A DNA stretch of 64,000 bases from Erodium maritimum (lineage: Eukaryota > Streptophyta > Magnoliopsida > Geraniales > Geraniaceae): positions 5,213,001 to 5,277,000 of the forward strand of contig OY997596.1 of NCBI GenBank assembly GCA_963921825.1, in the 5' to 3' direction. Positions 44,958-57,377 of this stretch are shown here, one piece after another (position 1 is the first letter of the stretch; every line of letters starts with the position of its first letter). The notes under the pieces are model-generated. The model was not told where the DNA came from. It saw nothing but the letters and a program-made list of their open reading frames with translations, and did not search any database. The position numbers and the translations under genes are program-made.

Positions 44958-47900
44958 CTAAAAATTAGGGCGTGTTCTATCACAAATCTCTACCACCCCT
45001 TTTGATAAGACTCGAGTTACTTTATAGGGCCCGATGCACTTCGAAACGAGCTTTCCAGAGAATATTTTCAACCGAAAGTTATAGAGAAGGACCCTATCTC
45101 CCTCCCTAAACTCCCTTTGCACAATTTTCTTGTCATGGGCGATCTTGGTGCGCTCCTTGTATAGCTTTGTGCTGAAATAAGAAAGGGACCTAAACTCGTC
45201 CAGCTCATTAATCTGCATCAACCTCTTTTCAGCACAAAGATTAACATCAAAATTTAAAAACTTAAGCGCCCAATATGCTTTATGTTGTAACTCTAACGGT
45301 AAGTGACATGACTTCCCATATACCATCTTATGCGGTAACATTCCAATAAGGGTTTTATATGTTTTTCTATATGCCCAAAGTGCATCATCTAACTTTTGTG
45401 CCCAATTTTTCCTAGACATATCAACAATCTTTTCTAAAATACTTTTTAATTCCCTATTGGTAACTTCCACCTGCCCGCTAGTTAGTGGATGGTAGGGTGT
45501 AGCTAAGCGATGGGTGACTCCATATTGATTTAGAAGTTTCCAAAATATCTTATTGCAAAAATGTTTTCCACCATCGCTTATTATTGCCTTGGGTGTGCCA
45601 AACCGGGAAAAAATGTGCTTCTTAAGGAAAGCAACCACCGGCTTCGCATCATTAGTGGGTAAGGCTATCGCCTCTACCCACTTTGACACATAATCAACTG
45701 CAACTAGTACATATTCCATACCATTAGATCTAGGGAATGGACCCATGAAATCGATGTTCCACACATCGAATAACTCTACCTCTATGGTAATATTCAGAGG
45801 CATCTCATGCTTCTTTGATATATTTCCTGTTCTTTGGCACCTGTCACATTTCCCATCAAACCGAATAGCTTGATGAAATAAGTTAGGCCAATAAAAACCT
45901 GGTTGAAGTACCTTTTGAGCTGTCATTTGTAGTCCAAAATGACCTCTAACATCACCCTTGTGGCATTGATGCAAAATAACTTCTTGTTCCTCTTTGGGGA
46001 CACACCTTCTCACCATTTGATCTGCACAAATTTTAAACAGAAATGGGTCATCCCAAAAATAATTTTTCACATCATGTAAGAACTTGTTCTTCTGGTAGGA
46101 TTTCATGTCGGGAATTAGAGCACCACTTGCCAAGTAGTTTACAAAACTTGCAAACCACGAGGCTTCGACGTGCTTTTCTTGGAATAGGTGCTCATCCGGA
46201 GACTCCTCATTTATTGTCTTACTCATCTCTTCATATGCATTCTCAATCCTAGACAAATGGTCTGCTATCACATTCTCTACTCCTTTCTTATCTCGTATTT
46301 CCAAATCAAATTCTTGGAGTAGTAAAATCCACTTTAGCAATCTAGGCTTAGCATCTTTCTTGCTAAACAGGTACTTAAGAGCTGCAGGGTCAGTGTATAC
46401 AATAACCTTGGATAAGACAAGATATGGGTGAAATTTGTCACATACAAATACCACAACTAATAGTTCTTTTTTGTAGTAGCATAATTTAATTGAGCCTCAT
46501 TTATAACTCTACTAGCATAGTATATGATATGAAAAATCTTATCTTTCCTTTGCCCTAAAATTGCTCCTACCGCTATATTACTAGCATCACACATCAATTC
46601 AAAGGGTAGAGACCAATCGGGACTGACCATTACAGGTGCATTTACCAATTTTTCTTTTAAGGTTAAGAAGCTTTTCAAACATGCATCATCAAAATTGAAA
46701 GGAACATCTTTTACTAGCAAATTACATAGTGGTTTAGAAATTTCAGAAAATCCCTTTATAAATCGCCTATAAAACCTTGCATGTCCTAAGAAACTTCTAA
46801 CTCCTTTTATATTAATAGGTGGATGTAATTTACCTATTACATCCACTTTGGCTTTAGCTACCTCAATCCCTTTAGAAGAGATTTTGTGGCCTAAGACAAT
46901 TCCTTGTTGTACCATAAGATGACATTTTTCCCTATTAAGAACAAGGTTTGTTTCTTCACATCTAGTCAACCCTTTATGCAGATTATTTAAACAGTCATCA
47001 AACGAAGAACCATATATAGAAAAATCATCCATAAATACTTCAAGGTAATCCCCAATCATGTCATGAAAAATAGCAGTCATGCATCTTTGAAATGTAGCAG
47101 GTGCATTACATAAACCAAACGGCATTCTCCTATATGCAAAATTTCCATAAGGGCAAGTTAAAGTTGTTTTCTCTTGATCCTCGGGAGCTATAGCTATTTG
47201 GTTATACCCACTGTATCCGTCTAGAAAGCAATAATATTCATGACCAGCTAATTTTTCTAACATTTGATCAATAAAAGGCAAGGGAAAATGGTCTTTTCGG
47301 GTGACATCATTTAACTTCCTATAGTCTATGCATACTCTCCACCTGTAACAGTTCTAGTGGAAATTAATTCATTCTTATCATTTGTTACTACCGTCATCCC
47401 CCCTTTCTTAGGCACACATTGAATAGGACTAACCCAAGCACTATCAGAAATGTGATAGATAATACCTGCATCGAGTAGCTTTATAATTTCCTTTTTTTAC
47501 TACCTCTTGCATTAATGGGTTGAGCCTCCTTTGTGGTTGCATAGTTGGTATGTAGGTATCTTCCATTAAGATCTTGTGCATACATATTGACGCGTTAATT
47601 CCCCTAATGTCAGCTACTGTCCATCCAAAGGTCTTTTTATGTTCCTTGAGCACCCTCGTCAGCTTTTCCTCCTGTAGAGAAGACAATTCAGAAAAAATTA
47701 TTACAGGTACAATATTGTCTTCATTCAAAACCATGTATTTTAAATTATATGGGAGGGGTTTTAATTCAAGCTCTGAGGCTTGCTCAACAAAGGGTTTTAG
47801 CATAGGCTGTTGCCTCGCCTCCAAGGTGAGACGAGTGTGGGGTCTATCCCTCTTTCTTGGAGGGCATGCCTCCAAGAGGTTGACCATCTCTGGTTCATTA

Positions 47901-50380
47901 TCCTGCATAAGATCACAAGTGTATGTATTCTCATTAATTAAACATGCTAGTAAAGGATCACAAGGAATAAAAAAATTCTTGCACTACAGAATCAATCAAG
48001 TCAATCTTATAACAAGTATCATCAATTATAGCATGTTTAAGGGATCTGAAAACATTAAAAACCACTTCGTCTTTTCCATATCGGATGATCAATTTCCCTT
48101 GCTCTACATCAATAAGAGCTCGGGATGTGGCCAAGAATAGTCTTCCTAGGATTAGGGGAATCTCATAATCTTTCTGCATGTCAAAGATAACAAAGTCAGC
48201 AGGGAAAATAAATTTGTCAACTTTTACCAACACATCTTCTATAATCCATCTAGGGTATTTAATAGATCTATCATCTATATGTAGGGACATAGAAGTTGGT
48301 TTTAATTCCTCTTTCAATCTTAATTGCTTGAAAATATTTAAAGGCATCAAATTTATACTAGCCCCTAAATCACACAAAGCTTTTGCAAATGAAAGGAACC
48401 ACATTTCACATGGTATAATAAAGCTACCCGGGTCTTTCAATTTAGGAGGCAGTTTATTATGTAAGATAGCAGAACACTCTTCACTTAAATGTACCCTCTC
48501 ATGCTCTTTTAATTTCATTTTGTTAGATATGATATCCTTTAATAATTTGGCATAAATAGGTATGTTTTTAATTGCATCAAGAAAAAGAAATATTAATCTC
48601 AAGCTTCCTAAACACATTCAAGAATTTAGCATATTGATCATCATGTTTAGATTTCTTAACAACAGAGGGGAAAAGAAGATGTGGAGTCCGGGTTTCTGAA
48701 TCAACCTCGGGCTCCCTTACCTTCTTACTTATGGAGCGCTCTCTACTTACTACCTCTATTAAGTCTTCTTGCTCTTGATCTTGAATTTGTTCTACAGAGA
48801 TCTTGGGGTAGCTCTTTCTCATTTTCCTTCTCTTCTGGTTCCACCACCTTACCACTTCTTGTAGTAATTGCATGTGCATTTTCTTTATGATTCCTCTCGG
48901 TGTCACTAGGTTGGGATCCTGGAGGTCTGTAGTTTGTTGTTGTGGCAAACTGTCCTAGCTGAGTATTTACTGATCTATAATTGTTATCTGCTTCAGCTTG
49001 TTTCCTAAGCAGCTCCCTTATCTACTGATCTTTTTCCTCTAACCGCTTATGTATTTTCCTGTTCTCCTCATCATGTATCCTATTCTTCTCCTCTTGTATC
49101 TGCATCATTTTTAAAATTAAAGAAGTTGGGTTAGAAGAAGGTTTTTGGTTACCTGGATTTTGCTGAGGTTGAGGATTTCTCTGTTGGTTGCCCTGATTTT
49201 GAGGTCTCTGATTGAATCAGGGAGGTATTGGATTTTGCCTTCTTTTATTCTGATCTCCTCCTCATTTGAACTCAGGGCGATCCTTACAACCCTTATTATA
49301 AGTGTTTGAATAATGGTCGTACTTCCTCCCTTGGTTGCTATTGTGATTCACCCAGTTAGCCTCCTCATAGTCCATTGGATTAGGTTGTGGCGATTGTCCC
49401 TACATGCCTGTCATCATCAGCTTCATTTCTTTTAATTGTTCCATGACTTGATTTATTTCTGCTGCTGAGTTGACTGAATGGACTGTATAACCTCCAGGTC
49501 CTCTTTCATAATGTGAAGCATCATTGGCCACAATATTCTCTAGAATATCTTGTCATTCCTGCAGAGTGTGTTTGGTGAATGACCCACCAGATGCGGCATT
49601 CAACTCTGCTTGACTTGCTCTGTTCAATCCTTGGTAGAACATCTGCAGCTGCAATCACAACTCTTGTCCATGGTGAGGGCACTTCCTCATGAGTCCTTGA
49701 TATCTCGCCCAAGCTTCTGCCAGTGATTCAAAGTTTGATTGAGCAAAATTTTGGATCTTGGCTCTGAGCTCCTTAGTCTTCCTTGGCGAGTAGAATCTAG
49801 CTAGGAACTTTTGTGATAGATTGGCCCATGATGTAATTGTGTGGTTAGGCAGGCTTGAAATCCAATCAGTTGCCTCATCCCTTAAAGTAAACTTGAAGAC
49901 CCGTAGTTTAATTGCTTCGTCTGACACTCCATTGTACCTGAAAGTAGCACAAATCTCATTAAATTTAGTCAAATGCGTAGCGGGGTCAGGATCAGTGTTT
50001 GGATTCCCGCTAAATTGATTTTGTTGAAGTAATTGAATGGTAGAGGTTTTAATCTCGAAGTGGTGAGCTGTCATTGGTGGGTGGAGAATGCTCTAATGTA
50101 GGTTATTGGTGTGAGGTGTGTCATAGTCACAGAGATATCTTGGTGGTTCTACAACATCTATAGGAACCTCTTGTCGATTTACTTGAACCACCTAGTTATT
50201 CAGCTGTCGCCCTTCTGCATTCTGCCCAGTGGCATTAGCGCCCACATTTTCCATTGTATCTGAATTGACACTTCCCTCACCAAGTTTCTTCTTTAAAGCT
50301 CTTATCTTCAACTGTCCTACTTCTCGCAAATATGTATCACTAAGCATATCACTTGGAGTGGATTTAGATCTTGTGAGCAT
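44958..50380 (-). pseudogene. Athila gag-pol remains (minus strand)
   Basis: Domains in order on the minus strand. Gag: FRYNGVSDEAIKLRVFKFTL, typical Athila capsid. Protease: CDLGASINLMPL. RT: PFGLCNAPATFQRCM and the FMDDFSIYG active site. RNase [17 protein letters not shown]. Integrase: HHCC-like [12 protein letters not shown], then [18 protein letters not shown] and [10 protein letters not shown]. Long stretches are open but the reading is interrupted in several places. Fossil. Confidence 0.85.
48951..49560 (-). other. Athila gag-protease linker region
   Basis: Gln/Asn/Pro-rich in the minus-strand frames (NQGNQQRNPQPQQNPG-like), as usual for the end of Athila gag. It belongs to the fossil element. 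Confidence 0.55.
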
Positions 50381-50478
50381 AAATTAAAAACCAAAAAATT
50401 TAAAATGTGAAATAGTCGAAACACAACTTTTATAGAAAGGGTTGACTCAATTGCTCCCCAGCAACAATGCCATTAACT

Positions 50479-51814
50479 TGACGCCCTGCGGTTTTAGCAC
50501 AGAAAAAGACATGGCAAGTGTACCGGTCGTCAAGTAGTATTTCAGGATTTTTGATTTCCGAGTTATCGAACACAAAGGAGCACGAGTCAAGTTGTTTCGA
50601 TACTATGATTGTTTTTGGTTTTAAAACATGAAAAGTAAATTAGTAAGCGAAATGACAGTGAATAAGTAATCACAAAGCTTAGAAGAGTTTTAATTCAGAG
50701 AAAAAGCAATCTAAGGTTGTGGGTTCATAGAGACCGTTTCCAATGCATTTAAATGACGATGAATATTGGGAAGTTGTCTGATTTTAGGGGGAACGAATTA
50801 TCTCTCAAACTAGTCCTAACTCCTTACGTTGTTTCGGACCCTAATGGAATCTAACCATCCAGCTCTCACGAATCAGGATGTAGGGAAACCCAAAGCATTA
50901 CGTTCTTTGATAATTTCTAACTTTCGGTTTGAATCCTATGGTTATTGCAATCGTGTTAACCTAGCTATCACTAGTCTAGATGTAAACCCAATTTGTATTA
51001 GATTTCTGACCTAATTGCAACCCACCTCTCACGAGTGTCAGATTGCAATTCACACCTTCTATCAGGCCTACCCGGGAGATAGAGCATTAAGCTTAAATCG
51101 AATGCAAACCCTAAATCAAATCATTCAACACAATAATCATTCATACATTTAACACATTGAAAATTGAATCTCTACTCCCCCATAACCCTAGATTATGGGG
51201 GTTTAGTTACTCATGAACAAGGAAGAAGAAGATGTCATTGATGAACAAAAACAAAGCTTCATAAATGTAGTAAAGTAGAGAAATTCAATACCCAAGTGTG
51301 ACTACAATGATGTTCTTCCAAGTAGAAATCCTCCCCTAGCTTGGTCTCAACTCTCCTCTCTTCTTAGCTCTCAAAAAAATACAAGTTCCCTCTATTGGGA
51401 GGCTGACTTTTGGGTTAAAAAGGGTAAAAATAGAATCTGAAACGAATTAGGGAAGCAGGTCTGCGCGCGCGTCACGGCTCCGTGGCGCTACCCGTCACGG
51501 CCACCGTCACGGATCTGTGACGGATCAGTGCATTTTGGAGAAATCTTGTCTTCGCCACGGCTCCGTGACCCTACCCGTGATGGTGTCTATCACGGATCCG
51601 TGATGGCCATGCCTTGGTCCACCATCTTGACTGCTGCTTTCGAATTTATTCCCTTTTTTTACGTGTTTTCGCTCGTATTCCATGCTATAACCTGTGAACC
51701 ATGAGAAATGCTGGAAACGAGTAAAACATAGGAGAGCGAGACAATAATGGGCTAAAATCAACAATAAAATCACTCTAAATGTGGCATTTTTAATGCTAAG
51801 ATGCGTCTGCATCA
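50479..51814 (-). repeat. 5' LTR of the minus-strand Athila element (1336 bp)
   Basis: The + strand reads TGACGCCC..GCATCA. It contains clustered CACGG..CCGTG palindromes at 51470-51605. The matching 3' LTR pieces are at 43690-43757 and 38485-38745. Confidence 0.8.
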
Positions 51815-53812
51815 GTCGGTATTGAAAAAGTGGATTCAACACCGACCAACGATTTTAGTCGGTGTAGAATATTCAACAGTGACTAAACATTTTTTGTCGG
51901 TATTGAAAAAGTGGATTCAACGGCGACCAACTTTTTAGTCGGTGTTGAATAATTTTAGTCGCCTATGAAACCAAACAGATTTAAAAAAAAGATGGAAATC
52001 GTGCACCCAAATGTGCAATACATTCAAATCTACTTGCAAATCCATACAAAACAATCTATTCATCGACACATGTTTATAGCCAAGTGTATCAAAATAAGCA
52101 AGATCAACAAAGTGTATCAAAATCTGATAAACAAAGTGTATTAAAATTCAACAGATGCAACTATAGGAACTTAAACAAGTAACCAAAATAAGTTCTTTCA
52201 AATTGTTCCATCGCTTCTTCTCCATGATTCCATCCATGAGTTAGACTTGCAATCATAATTATCAATAAACAAAAATATCTGAACAATTAGAATCTAGTTC
52301 AGATAAACTGATTTCCAAGCACTGTCAATATTTATAAATGATTATAACAAAAATAAACATGAATATAAAATTTACTATAATGGAATTTGGACTGTTGAAG
52401 CACATAATTAAAAACCCATGAAGTAATTAATTTACATGTATTTTTTTTTTACCTCTGAAGCTTTTGGGCCAAGAATTTCAGCAATAATAGAATCATATCC
52501 ACTACAATGCAAAACATAAACCCTTTATACACTCAAAGCTAAAACAGCTCCCACTTATATCAAATAACCTATGATAAAAAAAACAACACTTCGTTGCAAA
52601 CTCATCCACAATTGATCAACAGAGAATTACCGACAATTTCAATTTTAGAAAGAAACTTCATGTATGACATAACATGCATATCTCAACCAGTAACAAACCA
52701 GTAAGTGTTTTCAGAGCATCCATATCGTTGAAACTCGATGATGTCAAGTTGAATTAGCAATTTTAAGTAATCAAGAACACATAAACATAATGCTAAAACA
52801 AATTAGACAGAGTCTGATTAATGATTACCATATTGAAACCCAGAATTTCCTACGGATTTAGCCTGCACATCATTAACCCACAATGCATTTTCAGATTCAA
52901 GAGTGCAATCTTTGAAGATTACATACAAATTTAGCTTACCACAAAAGCAGCACGAGCGGCTCTAGTTAGACCTATCAGTTCCACCAACAACAAAATCAAT
53001 TAGTTCGTCAACCATAACTCTATTTGCGAAGAAAAGCAACATAATCATAGCTATGAATCCAGGTGTTATACATTTAAGATGGAAAAATCAAAATCCAATC
53101 ACAAAGGGTCTAAATCGAACTATTTTCATAATACATATTACAAACTCAGCTAGGTCTAAATCTAAGCCTATCAAACATCAAAATCGAAAGCAAACTTGAA
53201 TGACAAACGGACCTTGGACGGTGAGAGGACGGCTGGACCTTGGACAAACGGACGGAGGCGTGACGGCGAGAAGAAAGAGACTGAACGTACAGAGAATGGA
53301 CTGCGAGAGAGAGGGAGGCGCGAGAGAGAGGGAGTTGTGACTGAGAGGAACTCCGTTCTAAACCCTAACACGACAATAAGTAACCCAGTATGTAGAGGTT
53401 TTCGGTTGAGAGTGCAGTTGTTTAGTATATATGCTTGACATGAAGTAGGGTTTCAGTAGATGGTTATGAGCTGGTCACACTGATAGGCTTAGAGTAAATA
53501 GGAAATTAAACTTCAAAAACGACCAAAGTTTAATTTTGTCGATGTTGAAAAGTAAATCTTGTTCGTTGTTGAGAGTTTCAACAAAGATTGAAATTGTTTA
53601 CGTCGTTATTGAAACTTTCAACAATGACTAAAGCAAATCTTGGTCGTTGTTGAAAGTTTCAACAGCGACCAAAACAATTTCAATCGTTTTTGAAAGTTTC
53701 AACAGAGACATAAACAACTTCGATCGTTGTTAAAGCTTTCAATAGCGACCAAAACAATTTCGATCGCTGTTGAAACTTTCAACAACGACCACTATTTTTA
53801 ATTCAGTCGCTG
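51815..53812 (-). mobile_element. CACTA-like non-autonomous element, ends incomplete
   Basis: Both edges are dense in subterminal repeats of one kind. On the left are AGTCGGTGTTGAAT and its reverse ATTCAACACCGACC; on the right are GGTCGTTGTTGAAAGTTTCAACAGCGACC-like units, seven or more (53510-53800). Such arrays mark En/Spm elements. The CACTA terminus itself is absent: the left edge abuts the Athila LTR and may be cut, and the right edge runs into Harbinger ORF1. A minus-strand TATA-like CATATATACT near 53430 and a CT-rich leader suggest a promoter reading leftwards. No transposase recognised; 51960-53170 is AT-rich with no named gene. Confidence 0.6.
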
Positions 53813-54224
53813 ATGCGAATTTTTGGCGGTGTTCACGAGTGTGCTTGCCCGAGTCGGTAGACACGTTGACATTGAAGTGACTCATCGGTGTGCCATCGTT
53901 TCCTTTCTCGGGCTGCTTGACATCAAAATATTTTGAAGTCCACTTCGGCTGGTCTCGGACTAGTTTCCACCAACATTTCCAAGTGAATGGATGTCCTTCC
54001 TTCTTCTCGTACTATTCATCGGCCAATGTCGTGATTTCATCATCTGATTGGTTGCTCTTGTGGTCCCTCATCATCCGTGTGTAAATCTCATGGAAATTCG
54101 TCACTTTCGGATTGACTTGGCCCCAGTGGTCTTTGCACTGCTTCAGTGACCTTACCGGATCATCCGGTCCACGCATAGCAGCAACTTCGTCGGAGATGGC
54201 CTCTGATGTGGACATAAAATACAT
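53813..54224 (-). pseudogene. PIF/Harbinger-associated ORF1 (Myb/SANT-like) fragment
   Basis: On the minus strand it reads MSTSEAISDEVAAMRGPDDPVRSLKQCKDHWGQVNPKVTNFHEIYTRMMRDH, then an in-frame TAG after TLADE, then YEKKEGHPFTWKCWWKLVRDQPKW. This is the SANT-like domain of PIF/Harbinger ORF1 relatives, often annotated as 'glutathione S-transferase T3-like' in plants; the domain binds DNA and helps the transposase. The left edge is cut by the CACTA-like element and the right edge by the Athila LTR. About 135 residues remain. Confidence 0.7.
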
Positions 54225-54234
54225 CTATTTTAGA

Positions 54235-55609
54235 TGTCATTAGCCCACATTTATACTCTTCTTAGTCCCGAGTTAATATAAAATGATGCATTTTACTCTC
54301 GTATTGTGTATTTGGTCTTGTTTCAGGGTTCATCAAGTTTTCGGAGCAAAAAGGGGTAGTTCGGGAGTGAAACGGAGCAAATTTGGAAGTTGGACAGAAG
54401 TGTCAGCAACATGCACCAGTTTGTTGCACGCCGTGCAACAAACTGGTGCACTCTGGACAGAGAAGTCAAGAATATGCACCATTTTCTTGCACGGCGTGCA
54501 AGAAACCGTGCAACTTAAGTGCACCAGAATCTTGCACGGCGTGCAAGCGACGGTGCAAGCGTCAAAAACGCGATTTCCAGCTGCGTTTCCTATTTTTTAT
54601 CAGAGTTAACCCGTCATATAAAAGAGAATTTAGGTCAGATTGAAGGGGATCACGAAATTGGCAGAGAAAAACACACTTGGAGAGAGCTTTAGGAGGGAGA
54701 TTGAAGATCAAACAAGAGACCACGAACTCATTTACGAAGGTTTTTCATACTTTAGATTCAACTTTGATACTTGTATTACTATTATAGTTCAATATGATTA
54801 TCATTGTGTTCATCGTCTCTTTGAGTTCGTATTCCATTGTTATGAACTAAATCCTCCTTTATCTAGGGCTAGGGGAACGATGTGATGAGTGGAATTAACG
54901 TGTTTTGGTTATACATTTGTTGAACTAGTATTAGGATTTTGTTTATTTAATTTCGTTCGTAATGTTACATTGCCTTGATCACGTATATGTATGATTTAAT
55001 CTTGTTAACCAACAATTGAGAAATGAGGTTAGGAAGAGGAAAAAGGAATTAAACAACTCGGGTTTTAATCTAAGCCAGAATATGATTAGACTGACACGAG
55101 TGCAATAGCCATAGGAGTAAAACCCGAAAGTTAGAGAAATTCATAAAATATAATGCTATATACCGCTCTACACCTAGATTAGAGATAATTAGGCGGACTG
55201 AGTATATTAGGGTCCTAATACGATCGAGAGATGGTTAGGACTACATTGAGAGAATTCCCGTTTCCCTTTGAATAATATTAGTTGCAAATGTATACCGAAC
55301 CATGTTAAGTTGTTCATCACATTCGAACCTAGTTAATGTCCTAGATCGCCTTCTATCTCCGTTATTCAAATCACTTGTGACTTTGTGCTTATTTTCGGAT
55401 CATTCACATTGCTTCCCATTACTTGTATGAATTTCATATTTTCTAAAACAAAACCAAACACCGTTATAGGAGTTGACCATCGAATTAATTAACTAAAGTG
55501 CTTGTCTAATTGCTCCCTTGGGTACGATATCTCGGACTTAAACACCGAATACTACTTGACGACCGGTACGCTTGCCGTACCATTCTGAGGGTTAATCCTC
55601 AGAGTGTCA
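54235..55609 (+). repeat. 5' LTR of the plus-strand Athila element
   Basis: It ends GGGTTAATCCTCAGAGTGTCA; the start (TGTCATTAGCCC) is my best estimate. It contains large TGCAC palindromes at 54413-54560. It is the same family as the fragment at 15108-16388. Confidence 0.75.
54413..54449. repeat. 37-bp perfect palindrome in the Athila LTR
   Basis: Arms 54413-54430 and 54432-54449 are exact reverse complements around one C. The core is TTGCACGCCGTGCAA. Further TTGCACGGCGTGCAA cores follow at about 54487 and 54534. Confidence 0.95.
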
Positions 55610-55709
55610 AGTTAATGGCGCTGTTGCCGGGGAGCAACTAAGGCAACTCTGATACGTTTATAATTCGTGTTAAGACTATTTCATTTTTTCTCTTTTATTT
55701 AATTTAATT

Positions 55710-57160
55710 TTGTGTATGCAATTGCGGTCTCATCCCTCTCCAAGTTTGTTAACTACAGATATTTCAGAGGTCGAGAGGAACACTAGGATTGCGAAGCGTC
55801 AAGGGAAGAAAGCTATGAGTCATCACTCTGAAACGAGTCATCACTCGGATAATGAGGATAGTCAGGATGACATTCAAAGGGAAGCGATCCAGCCAAGGAA
55901 TGAAAACCCAATAATTAGGGAGCAAAATCGGGTTCCTCCAAGCTTTAATCCACTGTTTACTCCGGAAGAACCACCAAGGAAAAGGGCATTTATGGAGTAT
56001 GGAACTCCATCACTCCGAGGCATTGAAGGCAGCATTGTCGCACCACCCGTCACGAACCCGACATTTGAGATCAAGACATCAGTTATTAACCTGGTGAGAG
56101 GTGACCCATTCCATGAGAATGCACATGAGGATCCGTTGGAACACTTAACAACTTTCCTCGAGCTGTGTGACACATTCAGGTATAATGGAGTGTCCAGTGA
56201 TGCAGTGCGCCTTCGGCTTTTTCCCTTCTCATTGAAGGATAAAGCAAGTAGGTGGATACGTGAGATGCCCACTAGGAGCATCAAAACTTGGGACCAGTTA
56301 TTGGATGCTTTCATGAATCAATTCTTCCCACCTAAGAAGACAATAAAGCTGAGAGCAGACATTAACAACTTTGCCCAACAAGGTGATGAGACATTGGTGG
56401 ATGCATGGGAAAGGTTCTCTGATTTGCTGAGGCAGTGTCCACATCATGGGCAACCACTATGGGTGCAGCTACAGACTTTCTATTCGAGTCTGAATGAAGT
56501 TAGTCAAGGTCAGTTAGATTCAGCAACTGGAGGTTCTTTTGTGCAGTTGACTCCAAAGAACAATGTAGCTCTCTTGAACCCGATTGCTTCTAATAGAGTC
56601 TGGCAGTCCAGCAGAAGAGGTGCAGGAACTAAGGGGACGATCAATGCAGTGAAGTCATCCTCAATGGACAAGGTGGTGGACCAGATTGTGCAGAGTGTGA
56701 CAAGAAAGTTGGATGCCATGCAGGTACCTTCATTTGTAGACCCCATTGATTATATTTAAGGTATTGGAGAACCTCAGGGAGAAACTGCAAATTTTGTGGG
56801 CAACCAGAAGAAGCCAAATTATGATCCGTTCTCCTCTACCTATAATGAAGGATGGAAAGACCACCCGAACATGACCTGGAAACCCCAAGGGCAGAATCAA
56901 GGTTCTTCTGGGTATCAACAGAGACCTCAAGGACAGGGCTATCAACAAAGGCCCCAAAACCAGCAGTATCAGCAAAGGTCTCAGAATCAGCAGTATCAGA
57001 ACCAACAGCCCCAGAATGCACCGCCACAAGAATCCTCCTCCAAACTAGAGCAGATGATGCTAACTATGATGACACATATGAAGGAGGATAGTGAGCTGCA
57101 CAAGGCAGCTGTGCAAGAGCAGAAGATAGTGAACCGGAATAATGATTCCCGGTTCTAAAA
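55710..57160 (+). pseudogene. Athila gag remains (plus strand)
   Basis: An open stretch with the Athila capsid (FRYNGVSSDAVRLRLFPFSL, then FNQFFPPKKT-like) and a Gln-rich tail of repeated QQRPQNQQYQ. Fossil, paired with the pol remains downstream. Confidence 0.8.
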
Positions 57161-57377
57161 GTTGGAAACCCAGATGAGTCAACTGGCCAATGCAATGAAT
57201 TCGAGGGCTCCTGGAAGCCTCCCGAGCAACACATAAAGGAATCCTGGGGAGGATGTCCATGCAGTCACGTTGAGGTCTGGGAAGTCCATGAAGGAGCTGA
57301 CGAAGGCCAAGGAGAAAGGAGCTAAAAAGGTTCAAGGAATAGAGGACCTGAGTCAAGAAGAATGACAAGATGAAAGC

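Larger units (their letters stand above)
38485..51814 (-). mobile_element. Athila-type Ty3 element with a copia element in its 3' LTR
   Basis: On the minus strand: 5' LTR (50479-51814), a tRNA-Asp-type primer site as used by Athila (variant TGGCATTGTTGCTGGGGA), gag (about 49500-50380), protease (47444-48950), RT (46457-47440), RNase H and integrase (44958-46454), a 1.2 kb non-coding stretch, a purine tract AGTGTGGGGTGT, then the 3' LTR from 43757, split by a copia element and truncated near 38485. Net of copia it is about 8.5 kb. It is broken, with roughly six to ten interruptions. No envelope-like ORF is seen. Confidence 0.85.

Noticed and set aside
47574-48555. Plus-strand ORFs of 125-188 codons
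   Set aside because: Antisense shadows of the Athila protease region.
53196-53438. 80-codon Arg/Glu-rich ORF
   Set aside because: Low-complexity purine-rich leader region of the CACTA-like element; no recognisable protein.
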